Positions 39,845 through 50,758 are shown, numbered from the stretch's first letter. The stretch is 64,000 bases of DNA from Pseudoruegeria aquimaris (GCF_900172235.1 NZ_FWFQ01000015.1:1-64000), one strand, 5' to 3'. Made by a program: numbers and translations. The notes: generated by a model from the sequence alone, not told the origin.

Positions 39845-39957
39845 GCCCCAGTTTCCCCGTCGATGGTTTCACACGTCCAGACAAAGCCATAGCACGGCTT
39901 GCACCCTCCGGTGCAAACCGGGGCGCCGTGGAAGCCCATCTGATGTGCCATTGCCAT
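39841..39957 (-). CDS. Candidate 38-residue four-cysteine peptide
   Basis: A 38-codon frame with four Cys spaced C-x3-C-x2-C-x6-C (Cys15, 19, 22, 29), including CTGGCKPC. It starts 37 bases after the nuoE stop with a weak GAAGGG site and its TGA overlaps the next ATG by four bases, so it bridges nuoE and the following membrane gene. The spacing could bind zinc or an iron-sulfur cluster. It belongs to no family I know. The frame also stays open upstream to 40050, inside the end of nuoE, but the shorter start is more plausible. Confidence 0.6.
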   Translation of the reverse strand: MAMAHQMGFHGAPVCTGGCKPCYGFVWTCETIDGETGA

Positions 39958-39994
39958 GCGTGCGATCACCCTTCGTTGCGGAAACAGGCCCCCG

Positions 39995-41062
39995 TCAGGC
40001 GCCCTTGTCCTTGGCGTTTGCGAGATCCCGCGCCTGCGCGATCCAGCCATCCCGTTCGATGCGCCCCTTGAACTTCAGGCGCGCGTCCACCCACGCGATC
40101 TCCTCCGGCCCCCAGGCCGCGATCTGATCGAAATGGAAGATGCCCATCTCGTTGAGAAGCCCCTCAAGCTTGGGCCCCACCCCCTTGAGCAGCTTCAGAT
40201 CATCCGGCCCGCCTTCGCGGGCGGCAGACAGCAGCTCGGGAGCCTGTTCGGGCGCTTCGCCGGCCGTCGCAGGGGCCGGTTCGGAAGCCGGTTCGGCGAC
40301 CGCTTCGGCGACTGGCGCTGCGGCTTTCTTCGGGCGGGCCGCCTTGGATTTGGAACCCAGCCACGGCGTGACCAGCGGCACCTCGGTGCCGTCGATACGT
40401 TTCACGGTATCGCCGATCTCGGTGGCCAGCTGCACCGAGCCGTTGTAGGGCGCGCGCCCCTCGGCGTGCTCGGTCAGGCTGGTAAGCCCGGACAGCGGCT
40501 CGGCGGCGTAGCGCCCGTTCTGCGGGCCGGGCGTGGGCACCTTGCCGGCGCGGAATTCATCGATCATCTCGGCGAAACGCTCCGCCGTGAGATCCTCGTA
40601 ATAGTCCTTGCCGATCTGCGCCATCGGTGCGTTGGTGCAGGCGCCGAGGCATTCGACCTCTTCCCAGCTCAGCTTGCCGTCCTCGGAGATCTGGTGCGGG
40701 TTGGGCGCGATCTTTTCCTTGCAGACCGCGATCAGATCCTCCGCGCCGCAGATCATGCACGACGTGGTGCCGCACACCTGGATATGGGCGACTTCGCCCA
40801 CCGGCTGCAGCTGGAACATGAAGTAGAAGGTGGCCACTTCCAGCGCGCGGATGTGCGCCATGCCCAGCATGTCGGCCACCGCTTCGATCGCCGGCTTGGT
40901 GAGCCAGCCCTCCTGCTCCTGCGCGCGCCACAGCAGCGGGATGATGGCGGAAGCCTGGCGGCCTTCCGGGTATTTCGTGATCTGGGCTTCGGCCCAGGCC
41001 TGGTTTTCCGGCGTGAAGGCGAAGCTTTCGGGTTGATCCGGGTGAAGACGGCGCAGCATCAC
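39995..41062 (-). CDS. nuoE: NADH-quinone oxidoreductase subunit E with C-terminal extension
   Basis: 355 residues, against about 160-240 usual. Residues 1-165 are the thioredoxin-like domain with N1a 2Fe-2S ligands Cys97, Cys102, Cys138, Cys142. The rest is a middle segment, then an Ala/Pro/Glu linker (about 235-285) and a C-terminal module [27 protein letters not shown] followed by [16 protein letters not shown]. This module, of helix-hairpin-helix type, is like the one in the protein at 39053-39844. Overlaps the 27-codon frame upstream. Confidence 0.95.
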   Translation of the reverse strand: MMLRRLHPDQPESFAFTPENQAWAEAQITKYPEGRQASAIIPLLWRAQEQEGWLTKPAIEAVADMLGMAHIRALEVATFYFMFQLQPVGEVAHIQVCGTTSCMICGAEDLIAVCKEKIAPNPHQISEDGKLSWEEVECLGACTNAPMAQIGKDYYEDLTAERFAEMIDEFRAGKVPTPGPQNGRYAAEPLSGLTSLTEHAEGRAPYNGSVQLATEIGDTVKRIDGTEVPLVTPWLGSKSKAARPKKAAAPVAEAVAEPASEPAPATAGEAPEQAPELLSAAREGGPDDLKLLKGVGPKLEGLLNEMGIFHFDQIAAWGPEEIAWVDARLKFKGRIERDGWIAQARDLANAKDKGA

Positions 41063-41142
41063 TTGCCCCCTTTGAGCCCGTGGCGGCGGCGGGAGCCTCC
41101 GGCGGGGATATTTCTGGTCAGAAGATGAGAGAAAGCGGTCAT
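41059..41142 (-). CDS. Short frame of 27 codons bridging nuoD and nuoE
   Basis: The ATG overlaps the nuoD stop (ATGA) and the TGA overlaps the nuoE start (ATGA). The 27-residue product [20 protein letters not shown]... is basic and featureless. Its DNA contains GGGGATATTTCTGG, resembling the dispersed repeat family. It may be simply a repeat that kept the frame open so that ribosomes carry on into nuoE, rather than a functional protein. Confidence 0.4.
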   Translation of the reverse strand: MTAFSHLLTRNIPAGGSRRRHGLKGGK

Positions 41143-42353
41143 CTGTCGATCTCTCCGAACACCACGTCCATCGTGCCGATGATGGCGGCCACGTCGGCCA
41201 GCTGGTGGCCGGTGGCCACGTGATCCATCGCCTGCAGGTGCAGGTAGCCCGGTGCGCGCAGCTTGGCGCGGTAGGGTTTGTTGGTGCCGTCGGCCACGAG
41301 GTAGACGCCGAATTCGCCCTTGGGCGCCTCTACGGCGGCATAGACCTCGCCGGCCGGGACGTGGAAGCCCTCGGTGTAGAGCTTGAAGTGGTGAATCAGC
41401 GCTTCCATCGAGGTTTTCATTTCGCCCCGCTTCGGCGGGGTGATCTTGCCGCGGGCAAGAATATCGCCCTGCCCTTCGGGCGCACGCAGCTTCTCGATCG
41501 CCTGCTTGATGATCTTCAGGCTCTCGCGCATCTCCTGCATGCGGCAGAGGTAGCGATCGTAGCAATCGCCGTTCTTGCCGACGGGAATGTCGAACTCGAA
41601 CTCGTTGTAGCACTCGTAGGGCTGGGCGCGCCGCAGATCCCACGGCAGGCCCGAACCGCGCACCATGACGCCGGAGAAGCCCCAGTTCTGGATGTCTTCC
41701 TCGGTGACCACGCCGATGTCGGCGTTGCGCTGCTTGAAGATGCGGTTCTCGGTCAGAAGGCCGTCGATGTCGTCGAGCACACGGGGGAACTCATCTGCCC
41801 AGGCGTCGATGTCGTCGAGCAGTTCGGGCGGCAGATCCTGATGGACACCGCCGGGGCGGAAATAGGCCGCGTGCAGCCGCGCGCCGCAGGCGCGTTCGTA
41901 GAAGACCATCAGCTTCTCGCGCTCCTCGAAGCCCCAGAGCGGCGGCGTGAGCGCGCCAACGTCCATCGCCTGCGTGGTGACGTTGAGCAGGTGGTTCAGG
42001 ATGCGGCCGATTTCGGAATAGAGCACCCGGATCAGCGAGGCGCGGCGCGGCACCTTGACGCCGGTGAGCTTCTCGATGGCGAGGCACCAGGCGTGTTCCT
42101 GGTTCATCGGCGCCACGTAGTCGAGCCGGTCGAAATAGGGCAGGTTCTGGAGGTAGGTGCGGCTTTCCATCAGCTTTTCGGTGCCACGATGCAGCAGGCC
42201 GATGTGGGGATCGCAACGTTCGACGATCTCGCCGTCCAGCTCCAGCACCAGACGCAGCACGCCGTGGGCGGCCGGGTGCTGGGGCCCGAAGTTGATGTTG
42301 AAGTTGCGGATCTTCTGTTCGCCGGTCAGGACGTCTTCGAAATTGCCATCCAT
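41139..42353 (-). CDS. nuoD: NADH-quinone oxidoreductase subunit D
   Basis: 404 residues, the 49-kDa quinone-site subunit related to NiFe-hydrogenase large chains. Opening [26 protein letters not shown] (about 18-43) holds the quinone-site His, followed by [18 protein letters not shown]. Separated NuoC and NuoD are the alphaproteobacterial arrangement. 3 bases after the sulfotransferase stop, so the two are co-transcribed. Confidence 0.97.
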   Translation of the reverse strand: MDGNFEDVLTGEQKIRNFNINFGPQHPAAHGVLRLVLELDGEIVERCDPHIGLLHRGTEKLMESRTYLQNLPYFDRLDYVAPMNQEHAWCLAIEKLTGVKVPRRASLIRVLYSEIGRILNHLLNVTTQAMDVGALTPPLWGFEEREKLMVFYERACGARLHAAYFRPGGVHQDLPPELLDDIDAWADEFPRVLDDIDGLLTENRIFKQRNADIGVVTEEDIQNWGFSGVMVRGSGLPWDLRRAQPYECYNEFEFDIPVGKNGDCYDRYLCRMQEMRESLKIIKQAIEKLRAPEGQGDILARGKITPPKRGEMKTSMEALIHHFKLYTEGFHVPAGEVYAAVEAPKGEFGVYLVADGTNKPYRAKLRAPGYLHLQAMDHVATGHQLADVAAIIGTMDVVFGEIDR

Positions 42354-42356
42354 GCC

Positions 42357-43235
42357 TCAAATCCTCGCGTAGTTTTCACGCCAGCGCGGCGGCAGTTCGC
42401 CGAACCGCGACGCCACGGCTTCGTATTGCCCCCGAAGCGCCGAAAGCGCCCGGTGAGCCTGGTCTTCGTCCATCTCCAGGCGGCGCCCGGCATGGACCTT
42501 GCGGCCCAGATCCGCCGGGTGATCGCCGATGCCGAGAAACCGGCAGATGCGCGCCACGGTCTCATGGCTGAACAGCTGCTCGAAGAACAGCACCAGCCGG
42601 CTCTCGCGCGGCACCGCCCGCTCCAGGCGATCCAGCGTGCCGGCGTAATCGGAGCGCATGATCACCTGCCGATCCTCGCCCGTGAGCGCCTTCTCCAGCA
42701 GCCTGCGCGCGGTCTGCGCCACCTCGGAATCCGCCTTCGCCTTGCGCCCGGCCACCATGCGGATGTTGGACCAGAGCCGATCCAGCGGATCGCGCAGGAT
42801 GTAGATGAAGCGCGTGCGCGGCGCGAGCCCGGCCATCACGCGCAGTTCCTCTTCCGGGAGCAGCCCGTAGGCGGGCGTCACGTCCCCCACCACGCGGGCC
42901 GAACCGGCCACGCCCGACAGGTAGGACAGGTAGGCCGCATGGCCATCGCGGGGCGCGGAAAGCAGGGAGATGGCCCCCTCCAGAACGGCGATCCGGCCGT
43001 CGAGGCTTGCCTGCTTGGCCGCGGGCGCGAAGGCGCGGCGCGCCTTCAGATCCGCCGCCTTGCGGGTGAACTGCTTGACCTGCCAGGCCTGCTTGCGCGG
43101 GTCGGCCGTGTCGAAATAGTGGAGCTCCTTCATCGCGGGCATCGCGCAGTCGGGATGGCTGTCGAGATAGCGGTAGAGCCAGCTCGTCCCCGCCTTCGTC
43201 GCACCGATCCCGAACATGAGCGTCTCCGGCGCCAT
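42357..43235 (-). CDS. PAPS-dependent sulfotransferase domain protein between nuoC and nuoD
   Basis: 292 residues. The 5'-phosphosulfate loop GIGATKAGTSWLYRYLDSHPD (about residues 8-28) and 3'-phosphate segment YILRDPLDRLWSNIRM (about 142-157) mark a sulfotransferase using PAPS. The acceptor is unknown; typical ones are carbohydrates or lipids. It starts 4 bases after the nuoC stop and ends 3 bases before nuoD, so it lies inside the operon. It is not a complex I subunit in any scheme I know. GC and codon use look like the neighbours. A longer start upstream would overlap nuoC. Confidence 0.85.
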   Translation of the reverse strand: MAPETLMFGIGATKAGTSWLYRYLDSHPDCAMPAMKELHYFDTADPRKQAWQVKQFTRKAADLKARRAFAPAAKQASLDGRIAVLEGAISLLSAPRDGHAAYLSYLSGVAGSARVVGDVTPAYGLLPEEELRVMAGLAPRTRFIYILRDPLDRLWSNIRMVAGRKAKADSEVAQTARRLLEKALTGEDRQVIMRSDYAGTLDRLERAVPRESRLVLFFEQLFSHETVARICRFLGIGDHPADLGRKVHAGRRLEMDEDQAHRALSALRGQYEAVASRFGELPPRWRENYARI

Positions 43236-43239
43236 GATG

Positions 43240-43847
43240 TCAGCCCTTGCCCCCGTCGGTCTTCTCGTCGCCGGGAAGGATGTATTCCGCACCTTCCCAG
43301 GGGCTCATGAAATCGAACTGGCGGTATTCCTGCGTCAGGCTCACCGGCTCGTAGACGACGCGCTTTTCCTTCTCGTCGTAGCGCACTTCGGTGTAGCCCG
43401 TCGTCGGGAAATCCTTGCGCAGCGGATAGCCGCGGAACCCGTAGTCGGTGAGGATGCGGCGCAGGTCCGGATGGCCGGAGAAGAGGATGCCGAACATGTC
43501 GAACACCTCGCGCTCGAACCAGTTGGCCGAGGGGTGCACGTCGGTGATCGAGGGCACCATGTCCTGCTCGCGCACCTGCACCCGCACCCGGATGCGCTGG
43601 TTCGTGTACATCGACAGGAAATGGTAGACCACGTCGAACCGCTTCTCGCGGCTCGGGTAGTCCACCGCCGTGATGTCCACCAGCGTGGAGAACTTGCAGG
43701 TGCGATCGGCCTTCAGGAACTCGACGAAGGAGACCAGCGAAGACAGCGCCACCTCCACGTTCAGTTCGCCGTGGGCCACCTCGTGCTTCAGCACGCAATC
43801 CGGGCGCTTCAATTCGATATGGGTGCCAAGCTCTTGCAAGACGTCCG

Positions 43848-43851
<4 letters not shown>
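43240..43851 (-). CDS. nuoC: NADH-quinone oxidoreductase subunit C
   Basis: 203 residues, the 30-kDa subunit, with the signature [32 protein letters not shown] (about 118-158). It forms the scaffold between the peripheral and membrane arms. Start at 43851 overlaps the upstream stop as ATGA. NuoC and NuoD are separate genes here, not fused as in E. coli. Confidence 0.96.
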
Positions 43852-45192
<1,341 letters not shown>

Positions 45193-45234
45193 CAGTGCTC
45201 CCTCTCGCTGGCTGGTTGCGCGCTTTCGAGTCTG

Positions 45235-45263
45235 GATGTAGCCGCACCGCGCGGACGGGTCAA
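45235..45263 (-). promoter_or_regulatory. Candidate nuo operon promoter
   Basis: On the minus strand: TTGACC (45263-45258), a 17-base spacer, then TACATC (45240-45235). The leader would be about 35 bases before the nuoA ATG at 45192. The -35 is near consensus, the -10 is moderate. It fits the start of the largest transcription unit in the window. Confidence 0.5.
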
Positions 45264-45328
45264 CGGAAACGGATGCCACTGCGGCACTTGCGCGCCCGCT
45301 CGCCCCGCACCGGTCCCCGCCCCCGCTC

Positions 45329-45991
45329 TCACGGGCGGTCCGCCAACGGCGGGTAGAAGGGCTGCGCGTAGAGCCGCGCCTCGCCGGGTTGCGGCAGGCT
45401 CGCGGCGAAGGCAGGCCGCGCGCTGAGACGCCCATACCACGCGGCGAGCGCCGGATAGGGCGCGGGATCGACGAAATGCAGCGCCATGTAGACGGCCTGC
45501 CCCACGCTGACGTCGGCGGCGGAGAAGCCGCCGTCCAGCAGCCAGCCGCGCCCGTCGAGCCGCGCCTCGATCGCGGCGAAGCACTTGCCCAGCCGCGCCG
45601 CTTCCAGCCGGGTGATGATCGGCGAGCGCATGCTGTCTTCGTAGAGCATCACGTGCTGCTGGGTCAGGGCGGCGGCATGCTGGCTGAGGGTTTCGGCGAA
45701 ATGCACCCAGACAAGCCAGTCGGCCCGCTCCCCGTGCCCGGGCGCACGGCCGAGCCCCGCCTCGGGAAAGCGTTCGCAGAGGTATTCCGTGATGGCACCC
45801 GTCTCGAACAGCGTCCGGCCGTCGATCTCCAGCGCCGGCACCCGGCCCGCCGGGCTCAGGGCGAGATAGTCGGCGCTGCGCAGGGATTTGTCGAAGGGGT
45901 GGACCACCACGTCGAACCCCACCCCCAGTTCGTTCAGCAGCCAGAGCGTGCGCATCGAGCGCGTCTGCGGGCAGTGATGGAGCCGGATCAA
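45329..45991 (-). CDS. Glutathione S-transferase family protein
   Basis: 220 residues. N-terminal thioredoxin fold (1-80) with [20 protein letters not shown] and [29 protein letters not shown], then an all-helical C-terminal domain. Ser12 (QTRS) may be the glutathione-activating residue. Substrate unknown. It is 84 bases after the stop of nothing on this strand and lies upstream of the nuo promoter, convergent with no neighbour. Confidence 0.85.
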   Translation of the reverse strand: MIRLHHCPQTRSMRTLWLLNELGVGFDVVVHPFDKSLRSADYLALSPAGRVPALEIDGRTLFETGAITEYLCERFPEAGLGRAPGHGERADWLVWVHFAETLSQHAAALTQQHVMLYEDSMRSPIITRLEAARLGKCFAAIEARLDGRGWLLDGGFSAADVSVGQAVYMALHFVDPAPYPALAAWYGRLSARPAFAASLPQPGEARLYAQPFYPPLADRP

Positions 45992-46075
45992 CTTTGGATC
46001 TCCTTGCCGGGAACGGCCGCCGTGAACGGCTGCCGGGAACGGGCGGCCCGCGTCGCGGGGGGGGCCGTCCTGCGG

Positions 46076-47158
46076 TCAGGCGGCCTCGTGCAGCAGGATC
46101 GCCGCCTCGGAGGCCGAAAGATTGCGCCGGGCATAGGTGCCGTAGGTGTGGGGATCGTCCTCGACACCCGGCAGCACCTCGGCCAGCTGCGCGCGCTGCG
46201 CCGGCTCGATCGCGTCGAGCCCGGTGTTGGCCGGGTGGAAGCTCTCCGTCTCCACCCCGTTGGCCCAGAGGATCTGGTGGCGATCCAGCAGCAGGTGGAA
46301 ATAGGTGACTTCGCGCACGGCGAGATCGCGGTGCACGCCCCTGTGGTGCAGCAGGTCGCGCGCGGCGACGAGCACCTCGTCGGTGTTGAACAGCGCTTCC
46401 GCCGCCGCCCCGCGCAGGAGCATCCTGTGATCGGGCGACACCAGCAGATCCTCGCGCGGATCGTCCTCGCCGAAGGCTCCGGCGCGGATGCGGATCGGGC
46501 GATACTCGGGCATCGCGTAGAGGCGTGCGCCGCTGATGCGGCGGCGTCCGATCCAGCGCACAGCCTGCATGCCGTCATCCTTGGTCTGGAGCCTGTCGCC
46601 CTCCTTCAGCTCCTCCACCAGCCGCGGCCCGCGCTCGGTGAGGATCTCGGTGCCGGCGGTGAAGCAGATCACCCCCTGCGGCGCGTCGCTGCCCCGGCCC
46701 TGCCGCGGATCGTAGGAGCGGTGGACGACCCAGAGCTCCTGGTCGCGCGGAGGCAGTTCGTCGAGGAACATGATCAGCGCGTTGCGCCCCGGCCCGGTGT
46801 CGATGATCGAAGCCGTGTAGCTGCGCCGCCCGTCGGTGATGACGAACCCCGCATCCATCAGCGGTTCGTCGAATTCCTGAAAGGCGCCGCCGTCCCCACC
46901 GGGTTGTGCACCGGTGCCCTGGGAAAGTGCCGCGCCGACCAGCTTGCGCACCGCGCGCGCCGCCGTTCTGCGATCCGTGCCTGCCCGCTCCGAAGCCCCC
47001 AGAAGCAACACGTTGCCCGGACCGTCCACCCGGACGGCCTCGCCCCGCCAGCGCCAGGAGGCGCCCACGACGAGAAAACGTGGATCCGCGGCCTGCTGGC
47101 CGTCGGTTTCTGTTTGGGTCCAGGAGATGACAAACGTGCCGCGAAAGCCCGTTTCCAT
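46076..47158 (-). CDS. Hint-domain protein (catalytic Cys present)
   Basis: 360 residues. Residues 1-155 form an unknown N-terminal domain. The Hint domain begins at CFTAGTEILTERGPRLVEELKEGDRLQTKDDG (about 166-198), with the usual nucleophile Cys, followed by VSPDHRMLLRG near 253 and a REVTYFHLLLDRHQILWANGVETESF tail. It is similar in plan to the protein at 17546-18568, which has Ser instead. Ends with the motif-poor SASEAAILLHEAA. Function: self-processing, target unknown. Confidence 0.85.
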   Translation of the reverse strand: METGFRGTFVISWTQTETDGQQAADPRFLVVGASWRWRGEAVRVDGPGNVLLLGASERAGTDRRTAARAVRKLVGAALSQGTGAQPGGDGGAFQEFDEPLMDAGFVITDGRRSYTASIIDTGPGRNALIMFLDELPPRDQELWVVHRSYDPRQGRGSDAPQGVICFTAGTEILTERGPRLVEELKEGDRLQTKDDGMQAVRWIGRRRISGARLYAMPEYRPIRIRAGAFGEDDPREDLLVSPDHRMLLRGAAAEALFNTDEVLVAARDLLHHRGVHRDLAVREVTYFHLLLDRHQILWANGVETESFHPANTGLDAIEPAQRAQLAEVLPGVEDDPHTYGTYARRNLSASEAAILLHEAA

Positions 47159-47302
47159 GCCTGTATGCCTGCCGTTTTATTTGTTTTTGTGCCCGAAAAG
47201 GTAGCACCGACGAATCACCGAGGAAAGCATTTTTTAACGTCTTCGGAACGATTTGCGCGGTGCCGTTGCCCTGCCGGGATTGGGGGCGCGGAAAGCGCCC
47301 GC

Positions 47303-48218
47303 TCAGAAGGCCCAGTGCAGACGCAGAGAGCCGACGAGCTGACCTTCGGACTGGCTCTCGAATTCCTTGCCGAGGTAGGAGAGCCCGTAGAAGAAGCCCG
47401 CGTTGCCCTGCTGCCAGTGGAAGCCCGCCCGCGCGCGGGTGCGGAAATCGGTCAGTTCCAGCCCGTCTTCCTCGGGCAGGTAGATGGAGCTGAACACCTT
47501 GGCGACATCGGCGCCAAGCACGAAGGAGGTGCCGGGCTCGTAATCGCGGGTGCCGCGGTAGAGCTGGCCGGAGCTGACGTCGCGCAGCAGCAGCTCGTTC
47601 CGCCCCACGGTGCCGAAGATGTAGTCGAAGCCCGCCCGCACGAGTGTTTCCTCGCCCGCGCTCCTCGATGAAGGGCCGCAGCAGATGGTTGTCGCCGAAG
47701 CGCAGCGGCTGGGCCATCTCCCCGGACGCCGCCACATGCAGGTGGTTGCCGATCTGGTTGGCCAGCACCGCCTCGCTCGGGGATGGCGCACTGATCCAGT
47801 CGTGCAGGATCTCCTGAAGCGTGGAGAGGCCGGTGTTCTCGCCGGTGAGCACCAGGTCGCCGCCGAGGCTGACCTCGGTGCCGCGCATCTGGAAGTGGGA
47901 GTGCGCGCCGAAGGTCAGAACGCCGGCGTAGCGCCTGTCGGTCGGGTCCACGAAGCCCAGCGTTTCGGGCTGCAGGATCTCGCCGCGGAAACGCAGCTCC
48001 ACCAGCTCGCCGAAGCCCTCGGGCCGCCGGCCCGTCCAATCCTCGCGGGCAAAGACCTTGGACACCACGTAGGAGCCCGTGCGCCAGCGGTCATGCCCGT
48101 CGCCGATCATGTCGTTGGTGAGAAGGCGGCCGGTGCCGATGCCCTGCCAATCCTGCGGGAGTGCCGGTGTTGCCCAAGCGACGGCCGCGGCCATCAGCCC
48201 GAAAAGAGCCTTGCGCAT
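47303..48218 (-). pseudogene. LpxR-family lipid A deacylase-like gene with a frameshift
   Basis: DUF2219-like outer-membrane protein. Signal peptide MRKALFGLMAAAVAWATPALP, then catalytic-type Asn35-Asp36 in LLTNDMIGDGHDRWRTGSY and Ser49, and a later GAHSHF segment. The first frame runs from 48218 to about 47665, then the second continues (GEETLVRAGFDYIFGTVG...) to the stop at 47303, ending in LRLHWAF as outer-membrane barrels do. One base too many lies in about 47652-47661 (a run of C and G). The corrected product would be about 304 residues. Either a recent disabling mutation or a sequencing error; family call from motifs. Confidence 0.78.
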
Positions 48219-48407
48219 TCCTGATCCTAACTTTGCCTGCAATACTGCTTGTCGTTGTTTGCACAACCTTAACCAAGCCGGACCGCCCAGCAAAGCCGCG
48301 AAGCGGGAAACGGCCCCGCGCGGGGGCCGGAGTGCGGCGCCCGGGGCACACCTTTTCAGCGCACCCCACCCCGCCGGAGCCGAAACTTCAGACAGGATAC
48401 CGCGTTG
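48219..48407 (-). other. Spacer between LpxR-like gene and nrdJ
   Basis: 189 bases. Next to nrdJ an inverted GGCCCC/GGGGCC stem (48312-48329) could end nrdJ transcription but has only a short T-run on the minus strand. The part 48225-48290 is AT-rich and probably the promoter of the LpxR-like gene, with a weak TTGTGC/TATTGC pair. No gene seen. Confidence 0.35.
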
Positions 48408-50696
48408 TCAGCCGCATTTGCTGTGGCCGCAGGAGCGGCAGGTCATGCAGCCTTCGACCATCTGCATGTCATATTGGCCGCAGGAGGGGCAGGCCTTGCC
48501 GCGCGGCGCTTCGCCCACGGCCACGGCCTCGGCCTTGGGATCGCTCTTCAACCCCATGCCCTCGCCTTCGATGAAGCCGATGGAGATCAGGTGGCGCTCG
48601 ATGACGCCGCCGATGGCCGCCAGGATCGAAGGGATGTATTTGCCCTGGATCCAGGCCCCGCCGCGCGGATCGAACACCGCCTTCAGTTCCTCGACCACGA
48701 AGGAGACGTCGCCGCCGCGCCGGAACACCGCGGAGATCATCCGGGTCAGCGCCAGCGTCCAGGCGTAGTGCTCCATGTTCTTGGAGTTGATGAAGACCTC
48801 GAAGGGCCGGCGGTGGCCGTTGATGATGATGTCGTTGATCGTCAGGTAGATCGCGTGCTCGCTGTCAGGCCACTTCAGCTTGTAGGTGCTGCCTTCCAGC
48901 GCCTGCGGGCGGTCCAGCGGCTCGGACATGTAGATCACGTCGCCGTGGGGCGTCTGCGGCTCACCGTCGCCTTCGGCCACCACGGTGGGGGCTTTCTTCT
49001 CCTCGCTCACGCTCAGCACGGAGCCCGTCACGTCGTTGGGGCGGTAGGTGGTGCAGCCCTTGCAGCCCGTTTCCCAGGCCTCCAGGTAGACGTCCTTGAA
49101 GTCTTCGAAGGAGATGTCCTCGGGGCAGTTGATCGTCTTGGAGATCGAGGAATCGATCCATTTCTGCGCCGCGGCCTGCATCCGCACGTGATCGAGCGGG
49201 GCGAGCGTCTGGGCGTTCACGAAATGGTCGGGCAGCGGCGCGTCGCCGAATTTCTCCCGCCAGAGCTGCACGGCGTAATCCACCACTTCCTCCTCCGTGC
49301 GCGAGCCATCCTTCTGCAGCACCTTGCGGGTGTAGGCATAGGCGAACACCGGCTCGATCCCGGAGGAGACGTTGCCCGCGTAAAGGCTGATCGTGCCGGT
49401 GGGGGCAATGGAGGTGAGCAGCGCGTTGCGGATGCCGTGGGTGCGGATCGCGTCGCGCACGTCCTCGTCCATGTGGCGCAGAGAACCGGAGGCGAGGTAT
49501 TTCTCGGCATCGAACAGCGGGAACGGCCCCTTCTCCTTCGCCAGATCGACGGAGGCGAGGTAGGAGGCGCGGGCGATCTGCTTCATCCAGCGCTCGGTCT
49601 GGGCGGCGGCCTCCTCGGAGCCGTAGCGCAGGCCCACCATCAGAAGCGCATCCGCAAGCCCGGTGACGCCGAGGCCGATGCGGCGCTTGGCCTGGGCTTC
49701 CTGCGCCTGGGCCTCCAGCGGGAAGCGGGAGGCATCGACCACGTTGTCCATCATCCGCACCGCCGTGCGCACCAGCTCATCCAGCGCGGCTTCGTCGAGC
49801 GCGGCGTCGGCCTCGAAGGGGTTCTTCACCAGCCGCGCGAGGTTGACCGAGCCCAGCAGGCAGGCACCGTAGGGCGGCAGGGGCTGCTCACCGCAGGGGT
49901 TGGTGGCGGCGATCTGCTCGCAGTAGGCGAGGTTGTTCATCTGGTTGATGCGGTCGATGAAGATCACGCCCGGCTCGGCGTAATCATAGGTGGCGCGCAT
50001 GATCCGGTTCCAGAGATCGCGCGCCTGCACCGTGTGGTAGACCTTGCCGTCGAACACCAGATCCCAGCTGCCGTCGGCCTTCACCGCGTCCATGAAGGCA
50101 TCCGTCACCAGCACCGAGAGGTTGAACATGCGCAGCCGCGCCGGATCCTGCTTGGCGGTGATGAAATCCTGGATGTCGGGGTGATCGCAACGCATCGTGG
50201 CCATCATCGCGCCCCGGCGGGAGCCGGCGCTCATGATGGTGCGGCACATGGCATCCCAGACATCCATGAACGACAGCGGCCCCGAGGCATCGGCAGCCAC
50301 GCCCTTCACGTCCGCGCCGCGCGGGCGGATGGTGGAGAAGTCATAGCCGATGCCGCCGCCCTGCTGCATGGTGAGCGCGGCTTCCTTCAGCATGTCGAAG
50401 ATGCCGCCCATGCTGTCGGGGATCGTGCCCATGACGAAGCAGTTGAACAGCGTCACGGCCCGGCCGGTGCCGGCACCGGCGGTGATGCGGCCGGCGGGCA
50501 GGTATTTGAAATCTTCCAGCGCTTCGTAGAACTTGCCTTCCCAGGCGGCCGGGTCGGCTTCCACCTCGGCCAGCGCGCGGGCGATGCGGCGCCAGCTGTC
50601 TTCCACCGTTTCGTCCACCGGCGTGCCGTCGGAGGCCTTGAAACGGTATTTCATATCCCAGATTTGTTCGGCGATGGGGGCGGCAAAGCGGGTCAT
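48408..50696 (-). CDS. nrdJ: Class II (adenosylcobalamin-dependent) ribonucleotide reductase
   Basis: 762 residues. Redox and radical Cys motifs are LFNCFVMG (about residue 85) and TNPCGEQPLPPYGACLLGS (about 266). The C-terminal tail has CPSCGQYDMQMVEGCMTCRSCGHSKC, a Cys cluster for re-reduction. Radical chemistry uses adenosylcobalamin, so no R2 or activase gene is needed. It makes deoxynucleotides from ribonucleotides. Two NrdR-like boxes lie 66-110 bases before the start, and a DnaA box beyond them. No cobalamin riboswitch was seen in the short upstream gap. No partner gene on this strand. Confidence 0.95.
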   Translation of the reverse strand: MTRFAAPIAEQIWDMKYRFKASDGTPVDETVEDSWRRIARALAEVEADPAAWEGKFYEALEDFKYLPAGRITAGAGTGRAVTLFNCFVMGTIPDSMGGIFDMLKEAALTMQQGGGIGYDFSTIRPRGADVKGVAADASGPLSFMDVWDAMCRTIMSAGSRRGAMMATMRCDHPDIQDFITAKQDPARLRMFNLSVLVTDAFMDAVKADGSWDLVFDGKVYHTVQARDLWNRIMRATYDYAEPGVIFIDRINQMNNLAYCEQIAATNPCGEQPLPPYGACLLGSVNLARLVKNPFEADAALDEAALDELVRTAVRMMDNVVDASRFPLEAQAQEAQAKRRIGLGVTGLADALLMVGLRYGSEEAAAQTERWMKQIARASYLASVDLAKEKGPFPLFDAEKYLASGSLRHMDEDVRDAIRTHGIRNALLTSIAPTGTISLYAGNVSSGIEPVFAYAYTRKVLQKDGSRTEEEVVDYAVQLWREKFGDAPLPDHFVNAQTLAPLDHVRMQAAAQKWIDSSISKTINCPEDISFEDFKDVYLEAWETGCKGCTTYRPNDVTGSVLSVSEEKKAPTVVAEGDGEPQTPHGDVIYMSEPLDRPQALEGSTYKLKWPDSEHAIYLTINDIIINGHRRPFEVFINSKNMEHYAWTLALTRMISAVFRRGGDVSFVVEELKAVFDPRGGAWIQGKYIPSILAAIGGVIERHLISIGFIEGEGMGLKSDPKAEAVAVGEAPRGKACPSCGQYDMQMVEGCMTCRSCGHSKCG

Positions 50697-50758
50697 CTCG
50701 GGCTCCGGAGAATGGCGTCGGAAATACAGGCAGCCAATCTAGCGCATGGGGCTGGCAG

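Noticed and set aside
48312-48329. Terminator after nrdJ
   Set aside because: The stem is good but the following minus-strand run is only GTTT, so I list it as a weak possibility rather than a feature.
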